The notes under the pieces: model-generated | Told to the model about the DNA's origin: nothing | What the model saw: the letters and a program-made list of their open reading frames with translations, nothing else | Database searches by the model: none | Translations under genes and position numbers: made by a program | In this document: positions 63,844 to 64,000 of the stretch, piece after piece | Layout: every line of letters begins with the position of its first letter | Numbering within the stretch: position 1 is the first letter of the stretch | DNA from: Microcoleus sp. FACHB-672 | Lineage (GTDB): Bacteria; Cyanobacteriota; Cyanobacteriia; Cyanobacteriales; Oscillatoriaceae | DNA: 64,000 bases | Assembly: GCF_014695725.1 (NCBI RefSeq) | Contig: NZ_JACJOU010000023.1 | Location: 52,348-116,347 of the forward strand | Direction: 5' to 3'

Positions 63844-64000
63844 ATGAAGTACAGTAACAGCAGTGAGTAAACCAATTAAGAAGGTCCTGAGAGGACACTT
63901 GTTGGTAGGCTAGTGTAATCGCTTCATCCAAGGCTCGATAAGTTCTTGCTCCTATCGTCCGCAATATCCCTTTGATTTTTGACCAGCAATTCTCGATGGG
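63836..64000 (-). mobile_element. IS630-family transposase, C-terminal end of an insertion sequence
   Basis: Read on the complement, 54 codons plus a stop (63836-63838) encode the end of a DDE transposase: PIENCWSKIKGILRTIGART, then YRALDEAITLAYQQV and NWFTHCCYCTSSI. The NPIE.W segment holds the last catalytic Glu, and the HCCYC ending is typical of cyanobacterial IS630 enzymes. The 5' part lies beyond the window. The stop overlaps the last codons of the exoprotein gene on the other strand by eight bases. The element's end is probably near the TATA at 63825-63828, as IS630 elements insert at TA; this is inference. Confidence 0.88.

Overview
The window comes from a cyanobacterium, probably filamentous. 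Diagnostic genes are ndhH, petG, a cytochrome cM-like gene, a CGLD27/Ycf36 gene, KGK-domain proteins, a cyanobacteriochrome, a BT1-type carrier beside a carotenoid oxygenase, and a haemagglutinin-type exoprotein with a CHAT-linked tail. HIP1 (GCGATCGC) sites occur, but GCCGGC is far more frequent. I found no rRNA, tRNA, CRISPR array or phage block. Most of the window looks like ordinary chromosome, with dispersed repeats between genes and one IS630-type element entering at the right edge.

Layout. 1-8.5 kb: a truncated REC-GAF-PP2C phosphatase, rsmH, an M48 membrane protease, ndhH, a MidA/NDUFAF7-type methyltransferase directly behind ndhH, and ahcY. 8.8-13.7 kb: a DedA protein, an MsbA-like ABC exporter, cytM, petG (37 codons, GTG start), rsmD and hisH. 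13.7-19.5 kb: a shortened C15-like peptidase, an MntA/HepT pair flanked by duplicated sequence, and an ATP-grasp/alpha-E pair split by a dicarboxylate symporter. 19.5-28.2 kb: era (with no normal start codon ahead of its P-loop), a DHFR-like reductase, then a CHASE3/PAS kinase, a response regulator and a REC-PAS-GAF-kinase whose GAF has both cysteines of a DXCF cyanobacteriochrome.

28.2-37 kb: a COQ4-like protein, a two-gene operon encoding a ketosynthase III/haem-oxygenase-like diiron fusion plus an unknown partner, then minus-strand asparaginase, CGLD27, rsfS and yqeK genes and a WcaI-type glycosyltransferase. 37-43 kb: a lipoprotein, conserved unknowns, a tandem pair of KGK genes and an HxlR/pirin/FMN-reductase redox group. 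43-54 kb: an AT-rich MBOAT/SGNH pair for polysaccharide acylation, two LprI-type secreted proteins, a metallophosphoesterase, gamma-glutamyltransferase and an SLH protein. 54-64 kb: a Cache-kinase-REC-adenylate cyclase, a BT1 transporter, a carotenoid oxygenase and a haemagglutinin-type exoprotein that appears cut at the start of a CHAT domain by the IS630 element.

Themes: signal transduction is heavy (two multi-PAS/GAF kinases, a cyclase-kinase, a PP2C phosphatase and response regulators). The methylation genes are juxtaposed: NdhH as possible substrate, MidA as methyltransferase and AhcY to remove S-adenosylhomocysteine. Dispersed repeats have supplied the apparent ends of at least two proteins, the N-terminus of the MidA reading frame and the C-terminus of the BT1 carrier. 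The best candidates for undescribed biology are the ketosynthase-diiron fusion operon, the DXCF photoreceptor kinase, the split exoprotein-CHAT gene and the ndhH-MidA arrangement.
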